NCBI GenBank assembly: GCA_016932415.1
Contig: JAFGCX010000007.1
Location: 244,280-308,279, forward strand
Origin: Candidatus Krumholzibacteriota bacterium
Lineage (GTDB): Bacteria; Krumholzibacteriota; Krumholzibacteriia; Krumholzibacteriales; Krumholzibacteriaceae
Reading direction: 5' to 3'
DNA length: 64,000 nt
The notes beneath the pieces are model-generated. The model was not told the origin of the DNA. It did no database searches and was given only the letters and a program-made list of their open reading frames with translations. Shown in pieces: positions 17,613-27,200 of the stretch (position 1 is the first letter of the stretch; the number at the start of each line of letters is the position of its first letter). The position numbers were made by a program, and so were the translations under genes.

Positions 17613-19715
17613 TCACCTCATCAGCACCATCTTCTTCGAAATGGAGACCTTCCCCGCATCGAGGCGGCAGTAATAGACTCCCGAAGCGACGGCGTTGCCG
17701 CTGCTGTCCGTTCCGTTCCAGACTACGGACCTATCGCCCCGGTCCTCGCCCCTGTCGACGAGTCGGGTGACGCGCCTGCCTGAACTGTCGAAGATATCGA
17801 TCGTGACGATCGACTTTTCGGGCAGGTAGTATCTTATCGTCGTGGCGGGATTGAAGGGGTTGGGGTAATTCCATACGAGCGCCGTCGCGCCCGGGCCCCC
17901 GTTCTCCGCGTCCGTTACTTCCGAAAGCGGGTATTTCCAGACGCCTCCCGCTGTCAGACCGGCGTATAGGTATGAGCCGGCGACATGAAGCGCGAGCACA
18001 GGCATCCCTGATTGTCTCTGGCCGATGACGATCCAGTTCGCTCCATGGTCGTAACTTACGAATATCCCCCCTGAGCCTGAACCCGCGTAGACAACAGAAC
18101 CCGCGGCGGCAAGGCATCTTATGTCAGGATGGCCATCAAGTCCGTACAGCGCGCGCGACCATGAATCACCGCCGTCAGCGGATCTGTACAGGCCGCCCGA
18201 GGCCGTACCCGCGAGAAGGAATCCATCCGAGAAGAGAAGGGTGTTGATCGCGCCTTCCGGCAGGCCGCTACCAGCCAGTGTCCAGGAAGTGCCTTTGCCA
18301 TCAAGCGACACGTAAACCCCTCCATCGGCAGTACCGGCGAAAACACTCGCGCCGTCGCTTGCCAGGGCGCTTACGTCGGCGCTTCCAATGCCGGGACCCG
18401 CTGCCGACCAGCTTGCGCCATCATCAGACGAGATGAAGACCCCTTCGCCCCGGCTGCCGGCGAATATCAATCCTGCGCATCTTGCGAAAGCCTGGACCCA
18501 CATGCAGGTGAGACCGGTGTTGGACTGTGAGAAGCTGGCACCGCTGTTTACCGACCTGTATATCCCGAGCATATCGGTGCCGGCAAGAACCAGCGGACCG
18601 TCGGAGAAGACCGAGCGGATCTCGACAGTGTGAATCGTACTCGCCCTGGTCCAGCTGTCGCCGCCATTTATCGTCGTATAGAGGCCCGACCCGTGAGTGG
18701 CGGCGATAACAGTCGCTCCGCAGTCGGTGATCGATCCGGCCGAAGCCTTGAAGGTGTTCCCGGAGCTCAGCGACCAGCTAACGCCGCGATCCGTAGACCT
18801 GTAGACACGCCCGCTTCCCACCCCGGCGAAGAGGACCGAGTCCCCCGTCCCGACCGCCCAGAGGTCTTTCTCGTTAAGTCCCGAACCGGACGCTGTCCAT
18901 GTGAGCCCCGAATCGCTCGACGCGTAGATACCGCTTCCGAATGACCCCGCGTAAAGATCGCTATCGAGACTGGTGAACCCTTTTACCATTGGGATGTTCG
19001 TTACCAGCGGCGCCCAGAGGCTGCCGCCGGTCGAGATGAAAACACCATTATAGAGCGTACTGGCGAAGATCTTACCGCCGAAAGGATATATCGACATGAT
19101 GTTCGGTCCGCTGATCCCGGTGCCGGAGAGGCTCCAGCTCTCGCCGGAGTCCTGGCTCCTGTACATCCCGTCGAGATAGGTCCCCGCGAAGAGGTTGACG
19201 CCGTCCGTATCAAGCCAGTATACGTATTCGGCCGAGATGCCGCTGCTCGATTCTTCCCATGTCTCTCCCGCGTCTTCCGAGCGATATATGCCGCCCTGGT
19301 AAGTCCCGGCAAAAAGCACGCCATCCTTCGAGGTGAGAGTCTTGACGTATGTCCTGTACAGCAGGTCGCCCGCCCTCTCCCAGTTTATCCCGTGATCGCC
19401 CGAGCGGAAGACCCCTTCGTCGGTAGATACGAACAGATACCCCGCCATCACGCAGAGCGACTTGCAGTCGCAGCTGACCAGCCCGTCGTTTCGAAATTCC
19501 CAGGACGTTCCGAGATCATTGCTCGCGAGAACGCCCCCTCCCGTGGCGGCGAAGATCGCCGTCCCGTCGTAGGCGAACGACCTGACAAACCTTCCCATCG
19601 GCCCGCTGGTCTCCTCCCACTGCGCCATGAGTAAAGCCGGAAGGACTGATATAAGTGAAACGGCCAGGGCCAGCGCCCTGGCTGATATCCTGGAGAATGT
19701 CAATAAGCGATGCAT
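17613..19715 (-). CDS. Exported sortilin/BNR-repeat propeller with FlgD-type sorting tail
   Basis: 700 residues from ATG 19715, which follows AAGGA by ten nt and opens a signal peptide (SARALALAVSLISVLPALLMAQ). About a dozen repeats of 40-50 residues follow, each with an Asp-box S-x-D-x-G-x-x-W (SGDHGINW, SEDAGETW, SQDSGESW, STDRGVSW, SADGGDSW, SYDHGANW) and an LFAGT/VFAGT strand. This is the Vps10/sortilin or BNR photosynthesis-stability-like propeller, probably ten-bladed. Asp boxes are structural; no sialidase catalytic residues are evident. The C terminus is a full sorting tail (NYPNPFNPATTIRY, WNGTDSSGNA, ASGVYYCRL, KKMVLMR). It is divergent from another exported propeller gene across 316 bp. 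Probably surface-exposed; ligand unknown. Confidence 0.85.
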   Translation of the reverse strand: MHRLLTFSRISARALALAVSLISVLPALLMAQWEETSGPMGRFVRSFAYDGTAIFAATGGGVLASNDLGTSWEFRNDGLVSCDCKSLCVMAGYLFVSTDEGVFRSGDHGINWERAGDLLYRTYVKTLTSKDGVLFAGTYQGGIYRSEDAGETWEESSSGISAEYVYWLDTDGVNLFAGTYLDGMYRSQDSGESWSLSGTGISGPNIMSIYPFGGKIFASTLYNGVFISTGGSLWAPLVTNIPMVKGFTSLDSDLYAGSFGSGIYASSDSGLTWTASGSGLNEKDLWAVGTGDSVLFAGVGSGRVYRSTDRGVSWSLSSGNTFKASAGSITDCGATVIAATHGSGLYTTINGGDSWTRASTIHTVEIRSVFSDGPLVLAGTDMLGIYRSVNSGASFSQSNTGLTCMWVQAFARCAGLIFAGSRGEGVFISSDDGASWSAAGPGIGSADVSALASDGASVFAGTADGGVYVSLDGKGTSWTLAGSGLPEGAINTLLFSDGFLLAGTASGGLYRSADGGDSWSRALYGLDGHPDIRCLAAAGSVVYAGSGSGGIFVSYDHGANWIVIGQRQSGMPVLALHVAGSYLYAGLTAGGVWKYPLSEVTDAENGGPGATALVWNYPNPFNPATTIRYYLPEKSIVTIDIFDSSGRRVTRLVDRGEDRGDRSVVWNGTDSSGNAVASGVYYCRLDAGKVSISKKMVLMR

Positions 19716-20031
19716 CCGTCGCCAATCCTTTTCGGAAAGAAAAGCTGTCCGGCAACCATAAGGACAGCACGCGTCATTCAATAGCTCCATATTACCATAT
19801 ATTGCCTGCATTTGACAGGATCGATTCTTCCTGACCCCGGACACTCTCCTGTGCCGAAGAGAGGTCAGTTGGCTTCCTCCTCCGAAATCCTCCAAAAACT
19901 GTCGGAAATATGCTACAATATTATGTCATATAGAGATAAAGACAGTCTAACCTGTCAGAGCCTCGTAAAAATATTTAACGCGGGCTGATTTTCAGCCGCC
20001 TGTTGATCAAAAATTTCAGGAAGGAAATCCC
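19716..20031. other. Divergent intergenic region between two exported propeller genes
   Basis: Holds the leaders of both genes. On the plus strand there is an extended -10 (TGCTACAAT), then an imperfect hairpin (GCGGGCTGA and TCAGCC) and a good AGGAAGG ribosome site before the 20032 start. No small gene was seen. Confidence 0.5.
19911..19919 (+). promoter_or_regulatory. Extended -10 promoter for the 20032 propeller gene
   Basis: TGCTACAAT with the TGn extension; the -35 at 17 nt (TCCAAA) is poor. The leader would be about 105 nt. Confidence 0.4.
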
Positions 20032-22494
20032 ATGAGCATGACAGCGAAAGTATCATCCCTTCTCCTTCTTCTTTCTCTCGTCATCGCCGCGCCTTCTCTG
20101 CAGGCGTTCTGGTGCGAGGACGGAGTCCCTGTATGCGCTGCTGTGGGAATACAGGACTGCCTCGATACCGCTTACGGCTATGCAGGTCATATGCTGCTCG
20201 CGTGGCAGGATTATCGAAACCTGTCCGACGCTGATATCTATGTACAGCGGATCGATGAGATCGGATCAGCCCAATGGACCACGGACGGCCTTGCAATATG
20301 CACAACTTCCGGAGACCAGGAAAATCCGCAGATCATCAATGACGGAGGAGGAGGCGCGATCGTCGCCTGGCAGGATAATCGTTCCGGTGATTACAATATC
20401 TATGCCCAACGGATAAAATCCGGGGGAACGATCCAATGGTCAGCTGGCGGAATACGCATATGCAAGGCGATCGGAACCCAGGAGTATCCCCGGATCGTGA
20501 CAGATACTGCCGGTGGCGCGATCGTTGTATGGATAGATGAACGAAGCGGCGACGATGAGATCTACGCGCAGAGGATAAATTCAGAGGGAACCCCCCAGTG
20601 GACCACCGATGGCGTCCTGGTATGCGCGGCAAGCGATACCAAGTCATCGATGCAGGTTATTCCAGATGGCGCGGGTGGAGCGATCCTGACATGGCGCAAC
20701 TATGACGGGGCCCCTTCCATGGCCGACATCTGTGCCCAGCGGATTGACGACTCGGGATCGATTCTCTGGACTGCGGGCGGAGTATCCATCTGCAACGCGT
20801 CATTCCACCAGAACGATCCTCAGCTCGTCACGGACGGAGCGGAGGGAGCGATCATTACATGGGCGGACAATCGAAGCGAAGTCTCGAATATCTATGCCCA
20901 GCGGATCAATCCCGCGGGGACTGCGCAATGGACTACCAATGGGGTGCTTGTCTGCCCTGAGTATTTTCCCAAGTACTCCCCTCAGATCTGTTCTGATAGT
21001 ACGGGCGGAGCGGTTATAACATGGTCTGAGACACGCCACTACGATACCGGTTATGATGTCTACGCGCAGCGGATAAACAGCGCGGGCATCATCCTTTGGG
21101 ATTTCGACGCCATCAATGTTACTCCCGTGGAAGAAGGCCAGGGGTATCCTCAGATCGTAAATGACGGAACAGGCGGAGTGATAATAACCTGGGTAGACGA
21201 TCGTGAAGGCTCTTCCAGAATCTATTCGCAGAAGCTTGACGGTTCGGGGATATTCCAGTGGAGAACAGGCGGAGCCCCTTTGTGCCTTACAACGTCAGGC
21301 ATGGAATGCCTCCAGATCACTGAGGATGGGACCGGAGGCGCCGTCGCAGCCTGGGTGGACTACCGCCTGACGATGGATCGTAACATCTACGCCCAGTGGG
21401 TCGACACCGGAGGGATGCCAGGTTACAGGCCGACTATCATCGCCTCGATCAGCGACATCCCCGGCGACGAGGGCGGCTGGGTCCGGCTGACGATAGAGAA
21501 GCATTCATACGACGACGAGGGGTGGTTCAGATACCCGATCTATATGTACAACATCTGGCGGCGTGTTGATGACCCCGTCATGCTCTCTGCCATTGATAGG
21601 GCGGCGCCAGGCCATTCCCTGGAGGAAACGTCTCTTTCTGACTGGCCAGTCGTCGAACTCGACGGCCGGCGATTCCTCGTCTCGACCGAGCTTCTTCCAG
21701 TGCAGGATTTTCCTCCCGGCACATGGGAAGTCCTCGGCTGCTTCAACGCCTTCCGGCAGGATCAGTATCTCTATGTCGCCAGCACTCCGGCAGATTCGAC
21801 CGGAAGCAGCGTTCCGATGCCGGTCTTCTGCGTAAGCGCTCATACTCTCAATCCATCTCTCTGGTACGTCAGCGCGCCAGACAGTGGATATTCAGTCGAC
21901 AACCTCGCCCCGGCACCTCCGAGCGGCCTTGCCGGAGAGGCTGCCGAAGGCCCTCCCGGTGTCCTTCTTGAATGGGATCAGAATATCGAAAGCGACTTTT
22001 CATATTATATCGTCCACAGGGGCTCTTATGCCGGGTTCATCCCGTCGAGGTTCTCAAAGCTTGGAGAGACCGTTGCCCCGGAGTTCACCGACGAATATCC
22101 TCTCTGGTACGATTCGTATTACAAGATCTGCTCCGTCGACCGCCACGGGAACGCCAGTATATACGCGGTGCTCGGCCCCGGCGATCTGACAGGGGACGAT
22201 CCCGCCACCACTCCGGCGGTGACATACCTGTCGCGGAACTACCCCAACCCGTTCAACCCGTCGACGACGATCAAGTTCGGGTTGAGCGAGGCGGGGCCTG
22301 TTACGCTGAAAGTATATGATCCTTCGGGCAGACTGGTCAGGGTAGTCGCCGATGAGCCCCGTCCAGCCGGGCACTACGCCGAGCAGTGGGACGGCTTCAC
22401 CACGAGCGGCCAGAGAGCCGCCAGCGGAGTCTATTTCTACAAGCTGTCTGCCGGCGAGTTTACCGAGACAAAAAAGATGGTGCTTCTGAAGTAG
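20032..22494 (+). CDS. Exported eight-repeat propeller protein with FN3-like region and FlgD-type sorting tail
   Basis: 820 residues; AGGAAGG before the ATG and a signal peptide ending near QAFWCEDG. Residues about 30-465 hold eight repeats of about 53 residues. Each reads roughly as DGxGGAIxxWxD, IYAQRI and QWTxxG in order, giving eight (I/V)YxQ(R/K/W) motifs. The regular count suggests an eight-bladed beta-propeller. A central domain (ISDIPGDEGGWVRLTIEK, YNIWRRVDDP, PPGTWEVLGCF) and an FN3-like module (PAPPSGLAG, VLLEWDQN, YYIVHRGS, YKICSVDRHGN) follow. The sorting tail (NYPNPFNPSTTIKFGL, ASGVYFYKL, TKKMVLLK) ends it. The gene at 49511 has the same full architecture and the one at 32556 lacks the central part. 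The role is unknown; surface display is inferred from the tail. Confidence 0.87.
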   Translation: MSMTAKVSSLLLLLSLVIAAPSLQAFWCEDGVPVCAAVGIQDCLDTAYGYAGHMLLAWQDYRNLSDADIYVQRIDEIGSAQWTTDGLAICTTSGDQENPQIINDGGGGAIVAWQDNRSGDYNIYAQRIKSGGTIQWSAGGIRICKAIGTQEYPRIVTDTAGGAIVVWIDERSGDDEIYAQRINSEGTPQWTTDGVLVCAASDTKSSMQVIPDGAGGAILTWRNYDGAPSMADICAQRIDDSGSILWTAGGVSICNASFHQNDPQLVTDGAEGAIITWADNRSEVSNIYAQRINPAGTAQWTTNGVLVCPEYFPKYSPQICSDSTGGAVITWSETRHYDTGYDVYAQRINSAGIILWDFDAINVTPVEEGQGYPQIVNDGTGGVIITWVDDREGSSRIYSQKLDGSGIFQWRTGGAPLCLTTSGMECLQITEDGTGGAVAAWVDYRLTMDRNIYAQWVDTGGMPGYRPTIIASISDIPGDEGGWVRLTIEKHSYDDEGWFRYPIYMYNIWRRVDDPVMLSAIDRAAPGHSLEETSLSDWPVVELDGRRFLVSTELLPVQDFPPGTWEVLGCFNAFRQDQYLYVASTPADSTGSSVPMPVFCVSAHTLNPSLWYVSAPDSGYSVDNLAPAPPSGLAGEAAEGPPGVLLEWDQNIESDFSYYIVHRGSYAGFIPSRFSKLGETVAPEFTDEYPLWYDSYYKICSVDRHGNASIYAVLGPGDLTGDDPATTPAVTYLSRNYPNPFNPSTTIKFGLSEAGPVTLKVYDPSGRLVRVVADEPRPAGHYAEQWDGFTTSGQRAASGVYFYKLSAGEFTETKKMVLLK

Positions 22495-22539
22495 GGAACC
22501 GGGGTGAAAGTCTAAAATCGATATTCTTTGATGAGATCG

Positions 22540-23430
22540 TCACTCGACGGCCAGGCTTGAAGAAAATATGACGCTGCCCTCGGGGTCAATGACGCGGACT
22601 CTATATTCTCCCGGCTCGAGAGTCCCGCCCTGAAGAAAAAGACACAGGGTATAGTTATAGCTGAAAGCTCCGCCGCTGATCGATTTGGCGTAAACAGGTT
22701 CGGAGCCGCCTCCACCGATGATACGGACCTCGTACTGATCGTCGTCCGAAAGCTCTATATCAGGTCCGGTCAGCTCCAGCAGGAGAAATCCGGCAACTTC
22801 GGCCTCTATCGTCGTGACTCCCGGACTGGAACCGGCGCCGCGGACGACACCTGCCTCATCGGACAGGACCGATACTCCTCCGAGGACGCCGATCGCGTCG
22901 CTGGAACGGTCAACCCTGGAAATGAGCAGTCCGATCGCCGCGACGGCGACGATAAGATAAACGGCCGCCGCGGCCGGTCTCAGGACCAGACTCGAAAAGA
23001 TCTCCCTCCACCTGCTCAATCGACTCGTCGCCTCTGCCGATCGGCTGGACGCGCTTCCGGACCTGGCCAACGAACCGTCATCTGCCCCGGCAGCAAGGTC
23101 GACGGCATGAAGCATTTCTATCTCGGCACGGCATTCGGAACACGCCTCGATATGCGTCTCGACTATCGCCCGCGCCGACGGCGTCATGATAGCGGGATCT
23201 TCGGCGAACTGAACAAGCGTTTCGGGATCGGGATGCCCGGAAAACGCCTCGACGAGGGTCTCGTGAAAACCGATGACAAACCCGAGAAGTTCCGCGCAGG
23301 AGGCGCACTCTGCCGCATGCCCCTCGACAAGACTCTTCTCTTCATCCGTAAGGGCCCGGGTCGGATACCAGACGGCAAGCTGCTCGCACTTTCGGCACTG
23401 CCCGGGTCTTTTATCATTTCCACTATTCAT
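22540..23430 (-). CDS. Membrane anti-sigma factor with two zinc-finger (zf-HC2) motifs and periplasmic domain
   Basis: 296 residues. Two HxxxCxxC motifs (His38-Cys42-Cys45 and His93-Cys97-Cys100) mark tandem zinc-binding anti-sigma domains; a further CxxC lies at 12-15. A Ser-rich linker leads to one membrane helix at about 152-171 (RPAAAAVYLIVAVAAIGLLI) and a 125-residue outer domain of beta character (ELTGPDIELSDDDQYEVRI, GEYRVRVIDPEGSVIFSSSLAVE). The cytoplasmic part should hold the ECF sigma factor encoded 10 nt upstream, and the outer part should sense or be cut. Tandem zinc fingers are less common than single ones. The divergent neighbour is an exported TPR-CHAT protease, which makes the outer domain a candidate substrate. 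Confidence 0.88.
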   Translation of the reverse strand: MNSGNDKRPGQCRKCEQLAVWYPTRALTDEEKSLVEGHAAECASCAELLGFVIGFHETLVEAFSGHPDPETLVQFAEDPAIMTPSARAIVETHIEACSECRAEIEMLHAVDLAAGADDGSLARSGSASSRSAEATSRLSRWREIFSSLVLRPAAAAVYLIVAVAAIGLLISRVDRSSDAIGVLGGVSVLSDEAGVVRGAGSSPGVTTIEAEVAGFLLLELTGPDIELSDDDQYEVRIIGGGGSEPVYAKSISGGAFSYNYTLCLFLQGGTLEPGEYRVRVIDPEGSVIFSSSLAVE

Positions 23431-23440
23431 AACGCCTCAG

Positions 23441-24136
23441 TTACAGATCGCCGTTCATCAACGGACCTCTCAACAACTCCCGCGCGTTCTCGACGCAACG
23501 GAACAACCTCACGCGTGCCGCTTCCTCCGATATTCCAAGCCAGTCTCCGATCTCTTTCCGGCTGAAGCCCTCGACGTACGCGCGGAGGATCATCTCCCTG
23601 CACACCTGGTTGAGCCGATCAAGCATCCGCTCGAGCATTACGCGGCTTTCGATCCTTTCACCGTCATCCTGTTTCGACACCGGGTCGGAAACGCTGTCGA
23701 AGGAGACATGGTCTCCGCGGGACTTGAGTCTGCGATAGCTTGTTATACACATGTTTTTCGCGACTCTCCGTACGTAAGCCCGGAGGTCTCCTCCTTTGAA
23801 GCAGCCGTCCCGCAGGTTCTGGACTACGGCGAGGAGCGTCGCCTGGACTATATCTTCGGCTGTCTCGAAACCCCAGACATGGTGCTCGGCGACGTATCTC
23901 GCCCACGATTCCACCCGCCGCACGTGTTCGGGATGTCCCTCGATGAAGCCCTGAACGATCATGTCGGTGACGTCGTCGGATAACACGGACTTATATTCCG
24001 GGCTCCCCGATCCCGAACTCTTCCGGGCACCTGCCGGAATCCCGCCGGTCTTTCCCGCTCGATCCTGAGGAAACAACAGCCGCTCTCCCTTTCTAAACCC
24101 GGGAGAATGGTACTTTGCAGTTTCACTTCGAGTCAA
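23441..24136 (-). CDS. ECF-family RNA polymerase sigma factor
   Basis: 231 residues from a TTG at 24136; the true start is uncertain because no clear ribosome site is present and the first 55 residues are unlike sigma factors. Region 2 runs from about 70 to 140 (WARYVAEHHVWGFETAEDIVQATLLAVVQNL, then LRAYVRRVAKNMCITSYRR). Region 4 is at about 165-220 (LNQVCREMILRAYVEGFSRKEIGDWLGISEEAARVRLFR), with a normal helix-turn-helix. It should be held inactive by the anti-sigma factor whose gene begins 10 nt after its stop. The pair is divergent from the TPR-CHAT gene, so the sigma factor may control that gene and itself, but no repeated ECF-type promoter could be identified by eye. Confidence 0.9.
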   Translation of the reverse strand: MTRSETAKYHSPGFRKGERLLFPQDRAGKTGGIPAGARKSSGSGSPEYKSVLSDDVTDMIVQGFIEGHPEHVRRVESWARYVAEHHVWGFETAEDIVQATLLAVVQNLRDGCFKGGDLRAYVRRVAKNMCITSYRRLKSRGDHVSFDSVSDPVSKQDDGERIESRVMLERMLDRLNQVCREMILRAYVEGFSRKEIGDWLGISEEAARVRLFRCVENARELLRGPLMNGDL

Positions 24137-24229
24137 GCAGTAACGCCCCGTCAGTATCTTCGCGCGTCAAGGGCTTCCGGTATTACAATCGTTCTACTGG
24201 ACTAAACGTTACATCATCCACAAAACCGG

Positions 24230-24258
24230 TTGATAGATGCTTTAAAGCGGTATATGCT
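24230..24258 (+). promoter_or_regulatory. Possible promoter giving a leaderless TPR-CHAT message
   Basis: TTGATA, a 17-nt spacer and TATGCT end only 8 nt before the GTG start of the TPR-CHAT gene, which lacks a Shine-Dalgarno. Transcription would begin almost at the start codon. The -10 is a weak match, so this is tentative. Confidence 0.25.
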
Positions 24259-24266
24259 CTTTTATC

Positions 24267-27200
24267 GTGAAAGCATCCGTTGATAAATACTTCATACTGT
24301 TCGTCATCGCGTCGCTGGGATTTCTTGTATCCACCACAACGAGCCTGCTCTCGATGACCGCCGCGGTGGAAGAGACATCAAACGCGAGGGCGCTTTTCGA
24401 TCTTGCCACCCGTCTTATCAGCGAAGACAGCCTCGAGGATGCCGACCGGATCCTCCTCCGCGCCGCCACACTTACCGAAAATGATACAATGAACAGCAGA
24501 AAGCTGTTGGCAGATATCCATACAGCCCGAGGCCGGATCGCCCTGCGCCTTGGCCGTCACGCCGAGGCCCGACCCCTGTTCGAAAAGGCTTTGCGTGTCG
24601 AAACGCCTGGCCGGGGCGCCGATCACGCGGAATATGTCCCTGCCATAAGCGGGCTTGCCGCGCTCGAATTGATCGAAGGTGATTTCAAGAGATCGGAAGA
24701 CCTCTTCCGGCGCGCCCTGGAGATAGCCCGCCCGGCGTACGGCGACGCCGACCCTGTCATGATCGACGCCGTGATCGGGTACGCGACGGTCCTCGGCTAC
24801 AAGGGAGAGTATATCGCGGCCGAGGAGATCCTTCGTCCACACTTCGAGACGGTCACGAACGAATACGGAGACACGGACGACCGGTCGATCCGCCTGATGC
24901 TATCACGCGCCGAGGTCCTCTCTACGCTTGGCAGAGACGTCGAATCGACGCTCCTCTATCGCCGGGCGGCCGCTGCTGCGGAAAAGGTCTACAAAGCCGA
25001 TCACGCGACTAGGGCCCTTGCTCTCTCCGGCCTCGCTCACACGTACAGGAGAGCGGGACAGGGGCAGGAGGCTCGCTCGCTTTACCGGCAGTGCATCGAG
25101 ATCGTGGTGAGAAAACATGGTTCCCCTCATCCGGATCTTGTCCATTACCGTAGCCGCCTGGGAATGTCGCTTTTCGAAGGCAATCGTTGGTCGGAGGAAG
25201 CTCTTGCCTCGATCGATCTCGCGATCTCTGAAGCAACACAGCTTTACGGCGAGGACAGCTACCAGGTCGCGATCGAGAAACGGCAGATGGTGCTCATTCG
25301 GATGGGACGGCTCGAATGGACGATGGCCGCCACCGTTTTCGAATCGTGCCTGCCGACTCTCACGCGTTACTTTGGCGCGGACCATCCGTTCCTGAGCAAG
25401 ATACTCAAGGGAATCGCCTGGACCTATTTCAATATGGGCCGGTCAAACGCCGCGATTGCCAGTATCGGCAAGGCCGTATCACTGCATGAAACGACGAAAG
25501 GCGGCGACAGATTCGAACTCGCATATCTTCTCAGTATAAAGGCATCGATTGAAATAGACGCTGGAAGATACGACAGCGCTTTTGCCTCGGCCAGGCGTTC
25601 AGTCGAAACGGCGATCGGAGTCCAGGAGGAAAACCTTCAGATATCATCGTCGAGCGAAGTTATCCACTACGCTGTCCGACCGTACACCTCGGCGCGGGGA
25701 CTCGTCACGGCCGCGGCGGCTCACCCCGCCCTTACCAGGGAAGATTGGGGAATAGCGTTCGCTCTGGTCGCCAGGACGCATGGCAGCGTACTCGACTGGC
25801 AAGCCGAGCGGCACCGGCTTCTCCGATCGTCCCAACGAGCCCGGCGGTCGAACGAGGCGGTCGAAAAAGCCTCTCAATATCTGGCAAATCTCGTTGTAAA
25901 CGGGCCCGGGGTCGATACGGCGGCGTATCACGATGAACTCGAGCGGGCAGGCCGGAATGTCGAAGAGGCAGACCGGGCGGCTTCGGCAGCAACGGAGGAA
26001 TTACGCGCGGGAAGCGATTTCACTCCGCTTCATCAACGGGTCTCGCTCTCGACGCTCTGCGGAGCGCTTGATCCCGGCGTAACTCTGATCCATTTCCTCA
26101 CCTATGGGAAAATCGTCGGAAGACCGTCGGAAAAACCATCATGGCGTCTTCCATTCTACGCGGCTTTCAGGCTCTCGAAGGGAGACGAAGGGATCCCCGA
26201 TCTCAGTTTTATCGACCTCGGATCGGTGAACTCCATCGATTCCCTCGTTGACGGATACCGGGACTCGATCGAGGCCATGGAGGCCGGAAGGCGTCCGTCG
26301 GCGCGCGACGAAGCTGAATACCGCAGGTACGCTCTCGCTCTGTATGAGCGGCTATGGGCGCCTCTGTTTTCTGATGAAGACGAAAGACCTGGTTCCGACC
26401 TGGCAGAGGCCGGGGCGCCGCTCATTCTCATAGTACCAGATTCCAGGCTACATGAGGTCGATTTCAATACCCTCCTCTCCCCCGGCGGGACGCTTGTGAT
26501 CGAAAAATGGAAGACGCACATCCTCTCTTCGGCTGTAGATCTTTTAAAAACGCCAGTTACATACGAACGGGGCAGTGACCTGCTCGCCGTGGGAAATCCC
26601 GCCAGGGACACAACAGATCCCCTGACGATGGCACCGCCCGATCAGGACGCGGACCAGACGGACCGGTTGTTCTGCATGGATGCGGCGTCAGTCGCCACGC
26701 CTCTACCAGGGGCCGAAAGGGAGGCTGCCGCCGTGGCAAAACTCTTCTCCCGGGAGACTGGAGAATCGACAGTCCTGCTCTCTGGAGCCGAGGCTACCGA
26801 AAGCCGGGTTAAAAGGGAGATCGCGGGAAAACGGATAGTCCACTTTGCCACCCACGGATTTGTCTGCGACGAAGACGCGATGCGCGAACGAATGGCCGGT
26901 GAGACGCCGATCGATCCTCTCCTGATGTCAGGCCTCGTCCTGGCCCCCGGACACGAATCGGACGACGGCCTTCTTACTGCGCAGGAAGTGACCTGCCTCG
27001 ATCTCAGGACGGTCGACTGGGTCGTCCTCTGCTCGTGCGGATCCGGCCTCGGCCGGGTAGTCAGCGGGGAAGGAATGTTCGGACTCCGCCGCGCGTTCGA
27101 GATCGCTGGCGCCCGGACGGTCATCATGGCGCTATGGAGGCTCGACGATAACGGCACGCGCCTGCTCACCGAGGAGATCTACGCCCGGAGAATCGCAGGC

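Noticed and set aside
17613-19715. Sialidase activity from Asp boxes
   Set aside because: Asp boxes are structural in sortilin-like propellers; no arginine triad or other sialidase residues were found.
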